Of a DNA stretch of 23,634 bases, positions 1-6,869 are shown one piece after another. A program made the position numbers and the translations under genes. Location: the IMG/VR virus record IMGVR_UViG_3300035179_000905, positions 1 through 23,634 of that record; one strand, written 5' to 3'. A model generated the notes under the pieces. That model saw only the letters and a program-made list of their open reading frames with translations. It was not told the origin of the DNA and made no database searches. Source of the stretch: a virus. The first letter of the stretch is position 1. Every line of letters begins with the position of its first letter.

Positions 1-387
1 GTGAGAATAGTTGGAAGACAAAAAGTGACATTATCGTTAAGCTCAAGATGTCTTGAAGTGATTGACCAGTATGCGGAGACCACTGGATTTGAATCTAGGA
101 GTAGAGTCGTTGAAGAAGCAGTGTTCGCTATATCCGAATTTCAGAAATATAGGCGTTTCTACGCTGAGAAGCTTCAAGAACCGAAGCCAAATACTCCGAA
201 AACCGAGACAGACCAGACCATAGAAAAGCTGATGGCATTACTAGACATTCTGTCAAAGTACGCCGGAATTCTTGACAGATTTGACAGATTTCCTAGCGTT
301 CAACAGACGCAAGAGGACAAGCCAGTAAAATATTATCGTCTTGTTCCGCCTGAAGATCGTAGCCAGAATATGAAGCCAAAAGGATGA
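1..387 (+). CDS. Ribbon-helix-helix DNA-binding protein
   Basis: Probable transcriptional regulator of the CopG/Arc type. Residues ~7-48 follow the ribbon-helix-helix plan: a short strand (KVTLSLSS), helix 1 (CLEVIDQYAETTGF) and helix 2 after SRSRVVEEAV. Such proteins dimerise and bind operators through the paired strands. The C-terminal half has a charged, proline-containing linker and a helical segment with two adjacent IxDRFDRF-like turns, possibly for oligomerisation. It starts with GTG at the first base of the window, so a longer upstream start cannot be excluded. It is one of only two plus-strand genes and converges on the ABC-ATPase/GNAT gene. A large dyad lies just after its stop. The fold is fairly certain; the target is unknown. 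Confidence 0.75.
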   Translation: MRIVGRQKVTLSLSSRCLEVIDQYAETTGFESRSRVVEEAVFAISEFQKYRRFYAEKLQEPKPNTPKTETDQTIEKLMALLDILSKYAGILDRFDRFPSVQQTQEDKPVKYYRLVPPEDRSQNMKPKG

Positions 388-392
388 AAGTG

Positions 393-500
393 AAGGTAGG
401 TCAGAATAGGCTAAAGCAAGTGATGCAGCCAGAATGCATGAGATATCCATGCATGTGAGGTTGCTATCCACACTTGCTATTTCCTCTGAGAGCCTACCTT
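393..500. repeat. Nested imperfect inverted repeat (108 bp)
   Basis: Outer arms AAGGTAGG (393-400) and CCTACCTT (493-500), and middle arms AGCAAGTG (415-422) and CACTTGCT (471-478), share exactly the same centre of symmetry. An inner pair ATGCATG (434-440) and CATGCAT (448-454) is offset by about 2.5 bp. The 14 bp between outer and middle arms pair only partly. It begins 6 bp after the RHH stop codon, in a region without genes between convergent genes. It could be an operator array, a structured RNA or a replication or recombination site; the sequence does not decide. Confidence 0.6.
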
Positions 501-561
501 ACTTGTATCCTTTCTCAGAATAAAACCTTACGATTCTTGGCGAGGTTGTTAAAGGCTTTTC

Positions 562-584
562 TCGATCGATCGATTTATATAAAA
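562..584. promoter_or_regulatory. Palindromic TATA-like promoter candidate
   Basis: Two perfect palindromes abut: TCGATCGATCGA (562-573) and TTTATATAAA (574-583). The second matches an archaeal TATA box in both directions. No gene start with a good ribosome-binding site lies at the expected distance on either strand, so the transcript may be non-coding or regulatory. Read leftward it would cross the 393-500 dyad; read rightward it would be antisense to the end of the ABC-ATPase/GNAT gene. The rest of 388-713 holds no gene I can support. Confidence 0.35.
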
Positions 585-713
585 CTTTACCCCAAACCCA
601 AACACCGATTAGCGGAGGAGTTCGTATCTGTTCGTCCCTGTTCTATGTTGAATGAATTGCATATGCTCATTATAGCCGCGAAAACCTCACTGCTCCAAAC
701 TGGCAAGATACTT

Positions 714-2165
714 TTAACTGCGCTGCCAAAAAAGGTAAACTTTCGTCTGCAACAGGAAGGCACAGATCCTGATCAACTCTGTGAGCTCGCTCAAGCTGGA
801 CTCCGCCACCTTTTTTCCGTACTCTTCTCTTCTGCCAAACGGCGTGTGAGGGAAGAAGTGTTTTTGGAAGCGACTGTGAGCATGCTTAATCAAGGCGTTT
901 CTTATTTCTGTCGCATCCTCCTCCCTTATAGTATGTAGCTTACCCGTCAGGTAGTTTCTGCTGCTCAACAGCTCAGTATTGAATCCTAACAGCAGGAGAG
1001 TTTCCGCAACTTTCAAAGCCTCCTTGGCAGGGGGCTGCTCAGCCACTTTTTTCATTCCCGCTCTCTCTGCAAAAGGGTTGTATTTTGCCATGACCGCAGA
1101 CATTTCAATGTATTGCGTGCCAGCTAGAGGCAGTGTCTCCTTGACAAGTTTACTGCCTATGCCGATGCTTCTGTACTTTGGGTGGACAACCACTCGGCTT
1201 ATGATGCTTAACTTCTCGTTCAATTCGCTCATAGACATCTTTGGCAGAACGAGCCTTCGTCCAAAACACGCGGGTGGCGGATAACAATAGGCGATTACTC
1301 CGCACAATTCATCACCGCGCTTGAGGCAGAAGACCTTACGTGGACCAACTATCTTGTGGCTTCGATAGTGAAAGCATGCGAGTTTTCGCCAATCTGTCGT
1401 TGAACCTTCTGTAATCCGCATTTCTTTTACAAGGCTACATTCTTCAGCAGGTTTATTGGGATAGTATTTTACCGTTATCTCCTTACCGAAACGTTTGTGT
1501 ATATGAACGCTAGGACTCAAATCTCCAAGAAGATCCGTGTGAGTTGTGGCGACAAGAACCGTTTTGCCCTGCTGACTCGCGAGCTTCTGAAGATTAAAAG
1601 CAACAATCTTAGCGGTGTCTCGGTCAAGAGTGGCTGCAAACTCGTCGGCAACCCAAAACTCCGCTCTGCTCTCAATCATCTTTGCAATGCGGTAACGGTA
1701 CTTTTGGCCGTCTGAGAGCTGGTCAAAGCTGCGCAGGAACAGGAAAGCATCTCCAAGGCCAACTTTCGCAAGCAGCTCCATTCCCTCTTCAACGGTACAA
1801 CCGACGGTCTCGATAAGCGGCTTCCCAGGCTCAGGCTTCACCCCAGCTATGTTAATGCAAGTCGCATGCATTCCCTGCTTAATATCTTGTTCCAAGGCCC
1901 TCAGCAAAACACTTTTGCCCGATCCACTGTCGCCAGTGACGTAAACAACGTCTCGACGACCAATCTTCAAGCTAACATTCTCGTACAAAACGAACTTTTC
2001 CCCCTCGTCCAGGCCGAGGCCGAAACCCTCAGCAACCGCAAGAACCCTATCACTAACCTTGGGCGCAGCGGTCTCATACGCGATATTGATGACAAACTTT
2101 CCCGTACGACGATCGTAACGCCTGGCAGACCTGCAGATCCTAAAAAACTCTTTCCGCCTTCTCAC
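714..2165 (-). CDS. ABC-type ATPase fused to GNAT acetyltransferase domain (COG2401-like)
   Basis: A cytosolic two-domain protein with no membrane segment. The N-terminal ATPase has Walker A GDSGSGKS (residues 78-85), the ABC signature LSDGQ (150-154), Walker B FWVADE (170-175) and a switch histidine (H209, ATTHTD). The C-terminal GNAT-like domain has the acetyl-CoA loop region SRVVVHPKYRSIGIGSKL (323-340). This matches the known family of ABC ATPases fused to a predicted acetyltransferase (COG2401), whose role and substrate are not known to me. The GTG start is supported by AAGGTGAT 5 nt upstream and by a GTGA overlap with a 25-codon ORF. It is the last minus-strand gene, after the membrane-protein genes. 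Both ATP-binding motifs look intact, so it is probably active. It is not a transporter subunit. Confidence 0.88.
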   Translation of the reverse strand: MRRRKEFFRICRSARRYDRRTGKFVINIAYETAAPKVSDRVLAVAEGFGLGLDEGEKFVLYENVSLKIGRRDVVYVTGDSGSGKSVLLRALEQDIKQGMHATCINIAGVKPEPGKPLIETVGCTVEEGMELLAKVGLGDAFLFLRSFDQLSDGQKYRYRIAKMIESRAEFWVADEFAATLDRDTAKIVAFNLQKLASQQGKTVLVATTHTDLLGDLSPSVHIHKRFGKEITVKYYPNKPAEECSLVKEMRITEGSTTDWRKLACFHYRSHKIVGPRKVFCLKRGDELCGVIAYCYPPPACFGRRLVLPKMSMSELNEKLSIISRVVVHPKYRSIGIGSKLVKETLPLAGTQYIEMSAVMAKYNPFAERAGMKKVAEQPPAKEALKVAETLLLLGFNTELLSSRNYLTGKLHTIREEDATEIRNALIKHAHSRFQKHFFPHTPFGRREEYGKKVAESSLSELTELIRICAFLLQTKVYLFWQRS

Positions 2166-2239
2166 CGTGTATCACCTTCAACCTGTCTCCGCTTCAACTT
2201 CTTCCGCAACTTCCCCAACTTCGCCTTTCCAACGTTCAT
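2162..2239 (-). CDS. 25-aa basic small ORF, coupled to the ABC-ATPase/GNAT gene
   Basis: ATG at 2239 is preceded by GAAGGAG with an 8-nt spacer. The ORF runs 25 codons and its TGA overlaps the GTG start of the ABC-ATPase/GNAT gene by 4 nt (GTGA). The peptide is very basic, with KLGKLRKKLKRR in its middle and leucines every 3-4 residues, so an amphipathic or nucleic-acid-binding helix is possible. It may be a true small protein or a leader whose translation controls the downstream gene. The ribosome-binding site and exact overlap support translation; the function is unknown. Confidence 0.5.
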   Translation of the reverse strand: MNVGKAKLGKLRKKLKRRQVEGDTR

Positions 2240-2290
2240 AGCATCCGCTCCTTCAAGTCAATCTTCAAAAAAAGGGGAACTCAAACCTGG

Positions 2291-2548
2291 CTACGTATGT
2301 TTACCGACCAAAACGCCCGTAACCGTGCCGATCAGCCCAGTTATTGCAGCGAAAATCTCACTACTCCAAGCTCTTAAAAACGCGAGATGAGCAACTTCAA
2401 GTGCGGCAAGAGAGAATGTCATGCCGATCGCAAACTTCACAAACAGAACAAGGCGTTCATTCGGCTGAATGAGTATAATCTCCTGTTTTCCTCGCGGTCC
2501 TTTATAGGCCACAGTTTTTGTCAGTGCCCGTTTAATCCAGTCTTTCAT
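2291..2548 (-). CDS. Small two-helix membrane protein (holin-like candidate)
   Basis: An 85-aa protein with a charged, basic N-terminus (MKDWIKRALTK), a first hydrophobic segment at ~32-58 and a second at ~63-81 ending in GVLVGKHT. A short chain with two membrane segments and charged ends fits a class II holin, but many viral membrane proteins look alike. It overlaps the upstream 132-aa gene by 17 nt. No recognisable lysis enzyme lies next to it, so a lysis role rests only on size, topology and position after the tail genes. Confidence 0.55.
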   Translation of the reverse strand: MKDWIKRALTKTVAYKGPRGKQEIILIQPNERLVLFVKFAIGMTFSLAALEVAHLAFLRAWSSEIFAAITGLIGTVTGVLVGKHT

Positions 2549-2930
2549 GATGATTCACGACCCTTTCCTGTCTCTTTCGCTTAGGGATAGCACGGCGGCC
2601 ACCCATCAAGAAACTGTGAAGAAGCTCCTTAGCGTCTCCTGCCTGGATGCAATTCTTGGCTATGACAAGGATCTTAACCGTCCAGGTGAGCGGAATCGCC
2701 GTGTAATCAATGTCATACAGTCCGTCTGCGTAGCGAAAATTGTTCTGCGCCAAGATCACATGCTTACTTTTCTCGCCCAAGACCCCTATGAAAAGGCCCC
2801 AGCTGCTCACTGTAACATCAACTGCCATTCCACTGCCTAAGCTTTTGCCTATGCTCGCGTCGCACCATTCAACGCGAACAAGGTCGCCTAGACCTACCTT
2901 TTTGACTTCTTCAAGAATCTTCGGCTTCAT
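2532..2930 (-). CDS. Hypothetical protein, beta-rich core with basic C-terminus
   Basis: A 132-aa protein I do not recognise. After a short helix (KILEEVKKVG) comes an alternating beta pattern: LGDLVRVEW, GMAVDVTVSSWGLFIGVLG, KHVILAQN and WTVKILVIAKN. This suggests a small SH3- or Sm-like barrel over residues ~14-92. The C-terminus is strongly basic (GRRAIPKRKRQER), as in nucleic-acid-binding tails. It is the first gene after a 176-bp gap that follows the tail fibre and carries a TATA-like stretch, so it may start a small terminal operon with the membrane protein and the ABC-ATPase/GNAT gene. The ATG has no strong ribosome-binding site. Confidence 0.6.
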   Translation of the reverse strand: MKPKILEEVKKVGLGDLVRVEWCDASIGKSLGSGMAVDVTVSSWGLFIGVLGEKSKHVILAQNNFRYADGLYDIDYTAIPLTWTVKILVIAKNCIQAGDAKELLHSFLMGGRRAIPKRKRQERVVNHHERLD

Positions 2931-3000
2931 CGCTTGACACCATCAGTGTTAGACTATGAGGAACACGTTTTTATCGTAGAACGGGTAATCTCCAATTATG

Positions 3001-3014
3001 TTAAACTATATTTA
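3001..3014 (-). promoter_or_regulatory. Candidate TATA element for the terminal minus-strand operon
   Basis: The minus strand reads AAATATAGTTTAA about 70 bp upstream of the ATG at 2930, inside the 176-bp gap 2931-3106, which holds no convincing gene. An archaeal TATA box here would place transcription start near 2975 and leave a leader of about 45 nt. No clear BRE is visible, so this is weak evidence based on AT-richness and position. Confidence 0.25.
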
Positions 3015-3106
3015 TCACGGCAAAAACAAAGCGCAATGTCACCCTAAACCGTCGTGTTGGGTATGCGTTATTCGACGTTTTTTTCTGAACGTCAACCAGC
3101 GCCATG

Positions 3107-4606
3107 CTAAAGCGTCATGACAAGTTTGTTTTCCGGGTCAGCTGGCAGCAAGTTCAGAACTGGGTTACCGCTGTTTAGGAATACTGCTTGAGCCTTTGCC
3201 AGTTTGATTTCCCAATTGACAGCAGCACCTAACGTGAACTTCTTAACGTAAGTTTGGTATCCTGCCTTTGAAATGGTTAAAGTGTGAGGACTATAATCCG
3301 TAAGAGTGTTGCCGTTGGCTTGAGTGTAGTAACCTCGATTCACGGTTTGCTGAGTGATCGTGCCGTCGGCAGCCGTGGTGACACTGAAGATTGTGTTACC
3401 GTCTTTGTCTTTCACGACAACTGTTGCACCGCTTATTGGATTGTTGTCTTTGTCAGTGACTTTGATGTCAAGCGTGTATTGACGGTAAACCTTGCCGGCA
3501 CCTGTCCCCGACCAATAAAACAGCCATGTGTTGGAATCCACGTTTTTCAAGTATTGATCAACACTGATGCGCGTACCTTGCATAATGTAAGTGCAATTTC
3601 TGATGGTAACATTGGAGATGTTTAGGGCAGCGTAGTTTTCGTAAGCCTGAAAAGCGTATGTGAAACCACTTGCGAGAACCCGGTCAAGAGTGCCGGAAGT
3701 TCCGTATAGGGCAGCGTTGCCCTTTGCTGTGATGAGACTGAAGAGGTCTATAACGCAGAGTCTCGGCAAAACGTTGTTGACGAAGGAACAGCCATAGATT
3801 TTGTCCGTGTTTTTTATGGAAAGCCTGTGTTCGGCGTTGGGACAGTCAAGAGTCGTCGCGTACAGTTCGATTACTCCTATGTCGCCTTCATTGTTAAGAA
3901 GAATGCCATTAGTAATCGAAGATTCCAAGCTTATTATCGTGCAACCTCTAGAACCAGTTTTTGAAGAAGCATCATCCAAGATGCCAAGTCTGAAGTGACC
4001 ATAACCGCGAACTCTTATGAGGCTTCCATAGGCTACTCCGACTACGCCATTAGAAAAAGTCACTTGTTTCTCAGTGTCAACAAAGTAAACATCCGTTATT
4101 CCATCGCTTAGGTCGATTTTCGCGTCAAGCTGAAATTGAGTCGAACCCTGTTTCCACACCACGCCCCACTGGGCCTGCTTAACTTCATAAGCGAAGGACC
4201 CGCTATCGCTTTTCGTGAATGCTGTGACTTGGGTTTGAGTCAAGGTTTTAAAGTATTTGGTTGCGTAGTAAGTGCCGTTGCCCGTGATGTTAAGGTCTTC
4301 AGTCTGAGCCGCGTCGCTTGTGTCTGTGCCGAGGAGGCGAACAGTGGCACTCGTCATGTTCGTCCATGCAGTGACGATAACGTACAAGTCTTGTTTAGCG
4401 CCGCCCAAAACCACACGATCTGTTGGACGCGCATTCCGGGTCAGGTTCACCGGGCTTGCATCAACACCGGTTATGCCCGTGCGTGCGTGAAGGCTCAATG
4501 TGCCAGCCTTGTCAGCGTTCCAGAGGTCTATAAAACCAATGGGGCTTCCAATAGGAACATTAGTGGCTTTGAGCACGTTAGTTGCAACGTCGTAAGTAAT
4601 AGTCAT
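3107..4606 (-). CDS. Tail fibre / adhesin with Ig-like (carboxypeptidase-regulatory) domain
   Basis: A 499-aa secondary-adhesin-type protein. Residues ~1-110 look like a beta-rich base. Residues ~190-370 have short repeated strands with many N, G and T residues, typical of a beta-helix (NGILLNNEGDIGVIELYATT, LNISNVTIRNCTYI). Residues ~377-468 match a carboxypeptidase-regulatory/Ig-like fold: LDIKVTDKDNNPISGATV, then DGTI, then HTLTISKAGYQTYVKKFTL. This fold is common in phage fibres, where it binds surfaces or adds stability. The ATG is backed by AGGTGATG 8 nt upstream. It is the third large distal protein in a row after the hub, and probably contacts the host envelope. No catalytic motif seen. 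Confidence 0.75.
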   Translation of the reverse strand: MTITYDVATNVLKATNVPIGSPIGFIDLWNADKAGTLSLHARTGITGVDASPVNLTRNARPTDRVVLGGAKQDLYVIVTAWTNMTSATVRLLGTDTSDAAQTEDLNITGNGTYYATKYFKTLTQTQVTAFTKSDSGSFAYEVKQAQWGVVWKQGSTQFQLDAKIDLSDGITDVYFVDTEKQVTFSNGVVGVAYGSLIRVRGYGHFRLGILDDASSKTGSRGCTIISLESSITNGILLNNEGDIGVIELYATTLDCPNAEHRLSIKNTDKIYGCSFVNNVLPRLCVIDLFSLITAKGNAALYGTSGTLDRVLASGFTYAFQAYENYAALNISNVTIRNCTYIMQGTRISVDQYLKNVDSNTWLFYWSGTGAGKVYRQYTLDIKVTDKDNNPISGATVVVKDKDGNTIFSVTTAADGTITQQTVNRGYYTQANGNTLTDYSPHTLTISKAGYQTYVKKFTLGAAVNWEIKLAKAQAVFLNSGNPVLNLLPADPENKLVMTL

Positions 4607-4767
4607 CTGATTTCATCACCTGCTTTTAGCGCGAAACTTAACGTAAAATCGCACATTGATCTGATGAGGGTTGTGGGCTGCCGCGCACTTCTCTGTTCGC
4701 GCGGAGATTTTTCAAGCCTAAACCCCTTGAAAATGCCGGTGGCCTGCAGCTCTCTTCACATTTTTAC

Positions 4768-4974
4768 TTAAGTTCGAATGACAGATTGGAAAGTACCGTC
4801 CGCGTTCCACGTGAATGTAAGTGTGAAAAGTAGCTCGGTGTCTTGATAGAATTTTATCGTTTCAAGCATGCCCCCGGAATACGTGCCCTGTATCTTAGTC
4901 ACTTTCTTGCCTAATGGAGCGCTCGTAAGCCCGCTAAGAATCGCGTTGTGAATGGATTCTCCAGCCCAAGCCAA
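4768..4974 (-). CDS. Small hypothetical tail-associated protein
   Basis: A 68-aa protein between two adhesin genes. The second half is made of predicted beta hairpins (KVTKIQGTYSGG, TIKFYQDTELLFTLTFTWNADG, QSVIRT), resembling small beta proteins often found beside viral tail fibres. The start must be TTG at 4974, since an in-frame stop lies two codons upstream. AAGGAG lies ~12 nt before it, a long but usable spacing. It probably belongs to the distal tail or fibre set; no specific function can be given. The 161-bp gap on its 3' side (4607-4767) contains nothing I can call. Confidence 0.6.
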   Translation of the reverse strand: MAWAGESIHNAILSGLTSAPLGKKVTKIQGTYSGGMLETIKFYQDTELLFTLTFTWNADGTFQSVIRT

Positions 4975-5010
4975 GTCTTAACACTTCTCCTTATTTACAT
5001 AACTATGATT

Positions 5011-6717
5011 TTATACTGTTGTCTCCGCGAACTTCACCCATTCATATGTATTGTCACTTTTCCGCATACAAATGAAAGCTTGTCCCTTGTTTGCTCCCCC
5101 TTGATTAAGATAGCCGATTTTGCCATCATTAGCCACTCCTGCAGGTGGCAACAAGTCTTGCCCGCTAAGCCATCCTTCGCTGTCGTGGATGAGTACCTCG
5201 CTTGTGGAGCCACTTTCGACAAGCCAAGCCTTTGTGCGCGGATAAACTTCAATTCCATATAGGTGTTGAAAGAGAAAATCGAGAATGTATGATGATGTGT
5301 TTTTTAACCCGATTTTTGCGTGAACTGGGTTGAAGCCATCTTTAATTGTGCAGTCGGTGAACCTTGTGATGGTCCATCTTGGAGCGTTATTATCAGCCCA
5401 AACTCTAGCCGCGTAAGTGCGATTCGTGGGACTTGTGTAAATCCATCCTAACCGGCAGCCTTTAACATTCACGAAGAACGGACTGTTATAGATTAACAAG
5501 TTGGTAGAGTTTATGTCTGAAACATTATCTTGATTGTTGTCCCGGATAAAACTGTCGTGGATGAAAACATGTTCCACCCAACCCTCGATTCTTATTCCTG
5601 TGAGCTTGTTTACTCCGAAATATCCATCGATATTGCACTCTATAACTCCTTTGTCTTCATATTGCCCTTTTATGAGCATCCCATGCCTGCATGAACTTGC
5701 CCAACAGTTCCTCATCAAAACTGTAATGGTGTACTTGTTAACCGTGTCCCTGAGAACCCATCCATCACCGGCACACTGATCTGCGGCAACGTTCGCGAAG
5801 AATCCTCCACACCAAACGCCTTCAAGCAATATGCCAATTTCTGAGCTTCCCAACACCACGACATTCGTGACCCATGGGCCGTTTGCCCCTTCTAAAAACG
5901 CCAAGCCGTAAGGACTATCATGAATCGTGGTATTGTCAAGCATGAAATCTGCTGAGACCTGTCCACTGGCAGGGTGCACTTTTATCCCGCAAGACTCGCT
6001 GCCGATAGCAGAGATTCTGCCGTTATGGACGTGAATGTTATAGCACGTGCCAATGTCTATTCCGTGAGACTGAGTTCTTATGATGATGTCACGGACGGAA
6101 GTGTGATTCACTTTGTCGAATTTTATTCCTCCGCTTCCGGAAATGCCTTCTCCATCAATCTTAAAATTCGCGATTTCACCCATGAAATCATACATCGTGT
6201 CGCTTAACCTTTCAAAGGCATACTTGTTCGCAACGGGCTTTATTATAGTGGAAGAACCTGTGCCTTGAAGACTTATGGGCACATCTTTCGTTATGGCATT
6301 AACATTCTCCATCGTTCCTTCAGCAACCCAGACAAGCCCACCCGGATTTATCAAGCTAAGATAATCATTGAATTTGTACTGATTCCAATGAGAGACTCTA
6401 ATACTCTCTTTGGGCAAGCCTAACTTTTTCCGCAGTTGCAAGTACCTGTAATATCCTTCGCTGAGAACCTTCGCCACGTAATCTTTAGCCTTTCTTTCCG
6501 CACATGTTTGTCTCGCCTGAACTGATCTCGTTGTTTGATTGATAATCTTCTGCAGGTCTGAACCATCCTTTCCTAAATCTTGACTCGGATAGATGTTGCC
6601 GACCGCAGAGCAGCCTAAGTCTTGCATGGTAAAGTTTTCAAGCATCATCCTTCGTTTTCTCAAGGCTGCCATGTTCTCAACATGGTCAATTTCCTCTCGA
6701 ACGTCTTCCTCACGCAA
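5011..6717 (-). CDS. Right-handed beta-helix tail spike
   Basis: A 568-aa protein. Residues ~1-110 are helical and charged, probably the attachment and trimerisation region. The helix starts near residue 112 with the classic module YKFNDYLSLINPGGLVWVAE, then short repeated rungs continue to ~500 (pectate-lyase-like fold: IHDSFIRDNNQDN, LIYNSPFFVNVKGCRLGW). The last ~50 residues (GKIGYLNQGGANKGQAF) resemble small fibre-tip domains. Such spikes bind or cleave surface polysaccharides, but I cannot assign catalytic residues. The TTG start at 6717 lies ~12 nt after AGGAGG and overlaps the end of the 52-aa ORF; an ATG at residue 16 is an alternative. Confidence 0.8.
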   Translation of the reverse strand: MREEDVREEIDHVENMAALRKRRMMLENFTMQDLGCSAVGNIYPSQDLGKDGSDLQKIINQTTRSVQARQTCAERKAKDYVAKVLSEGYYRYLQLRKKLGLPKESIRVSHWNQYKFNDYLSLINPGGLVWVAEGTMENVNAITKDVPISLQGTGSSTIIKPVANKYAFERLSDTMYDFMGEIANFKIDGEGISGSGGIKFDKVNHTSVRDIIIRTQSHGIDIGTCYNIHVHNGRISAIGSESCGIKVHPASGQVSADFMLDNTTIHDSPYGLAFLEGANGPWVTNVVVLGSSEIGILLEGVWCGGFFANVAADQCAGDGWVLRDTVNKYTITVLMRNCWASSCRHGMLIKGQYEDKGVIECNIDGYFGVNKLTGIRIEGWVEHVFIHDSFIRDNNQDNVSDINSTNLLIYNSPFFVNVKGCRLGWIYTSPTNRTYAARVWADNNAPRWTITRFTDCTIKDGFNPVHAKIGLKNTSSYILDFLFQHLYGIEVYPRTKAWLVESGSTSEVLIHDSEGWLSGQDLLPPAGVANDGKIGYLNQGGANKGQAFICMRKSDNTYEWVKFAETTV

Positions 6718-6868
6718 GGCTATTTATTGCCTCCTGAATGCTTGTGAAAAGCTTGCTACTATCAACATGACGATTCCACTTTGTTTCTGGTGTCATGACT
6801 TTGGCTGAACACGCGACGTACTCTTCGCCTTCCGTGCCCCCGCCATACGATTTAACCGTTTTATCCAT
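6710..6868 (-). CDS. 52-aa small protein between hub and spike
   Basis: ATG at 6868 follows GGTGAG with a 5-nt spacer, and the TGA at 6712-6710 overlaps the TTG start of the tail spike. The peptide is MDKTVKSYGGGTEGEEYVAC at the N-terminus and ends KLFTSIQEAINSLA. That end mirrors the last residues of the upstream hub (DFSTIHEGINAIAVS). It fills the 152-bp gap between hub and spike exactly, which supports it being real. It may be a small adaptor or linker for the spike; the function is not known. Confidence 0.55.
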   Translation of the reverse strand: MDKTVKSYGGGTEGEEYVACSAKVMTPETKWNRHVDSSKLFTSIQEAINSLA

Positions 6869-6869
6869 G

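Noticed and set aside
253-471. 72-codon minus-strand frame antisense to the RHH gene
   Set aside because: Hydrophobic but unpatterned; most is the mirror of the RHH coding region and the start is weak.
474-938. 154-codon plus-strand open frame downstream of the palindromic TATA-like site
   Set aside because: More than half is antisense to the well-supported ABC-ATPase/GNAT gene, no ribosome-binding site lies at its ATGs, and the translation has no domain pattern.
3074-3093. Stem-loop GACGTT/AACGTC with a T7 run, considered as terminator of the 499-aa fibre gene
   Set aside because: The T-run is on the plus strand, so it cannot act as a T-rich terminator for the minus-strand gene; arms are only 6 bp.
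3001-3105. 34-codon minus-strand ORF in the gap after the fibre gene
   Set aside because: No ribosome-binding site, no coupling to a neighbour and no recognisable pattern.
4136-4771. 211-codon plus-strand open frame
   Set aside because: Antisense to the 499-aa fibre for most of its length; Cys/Ser-rich translation typical of a shadow frame.
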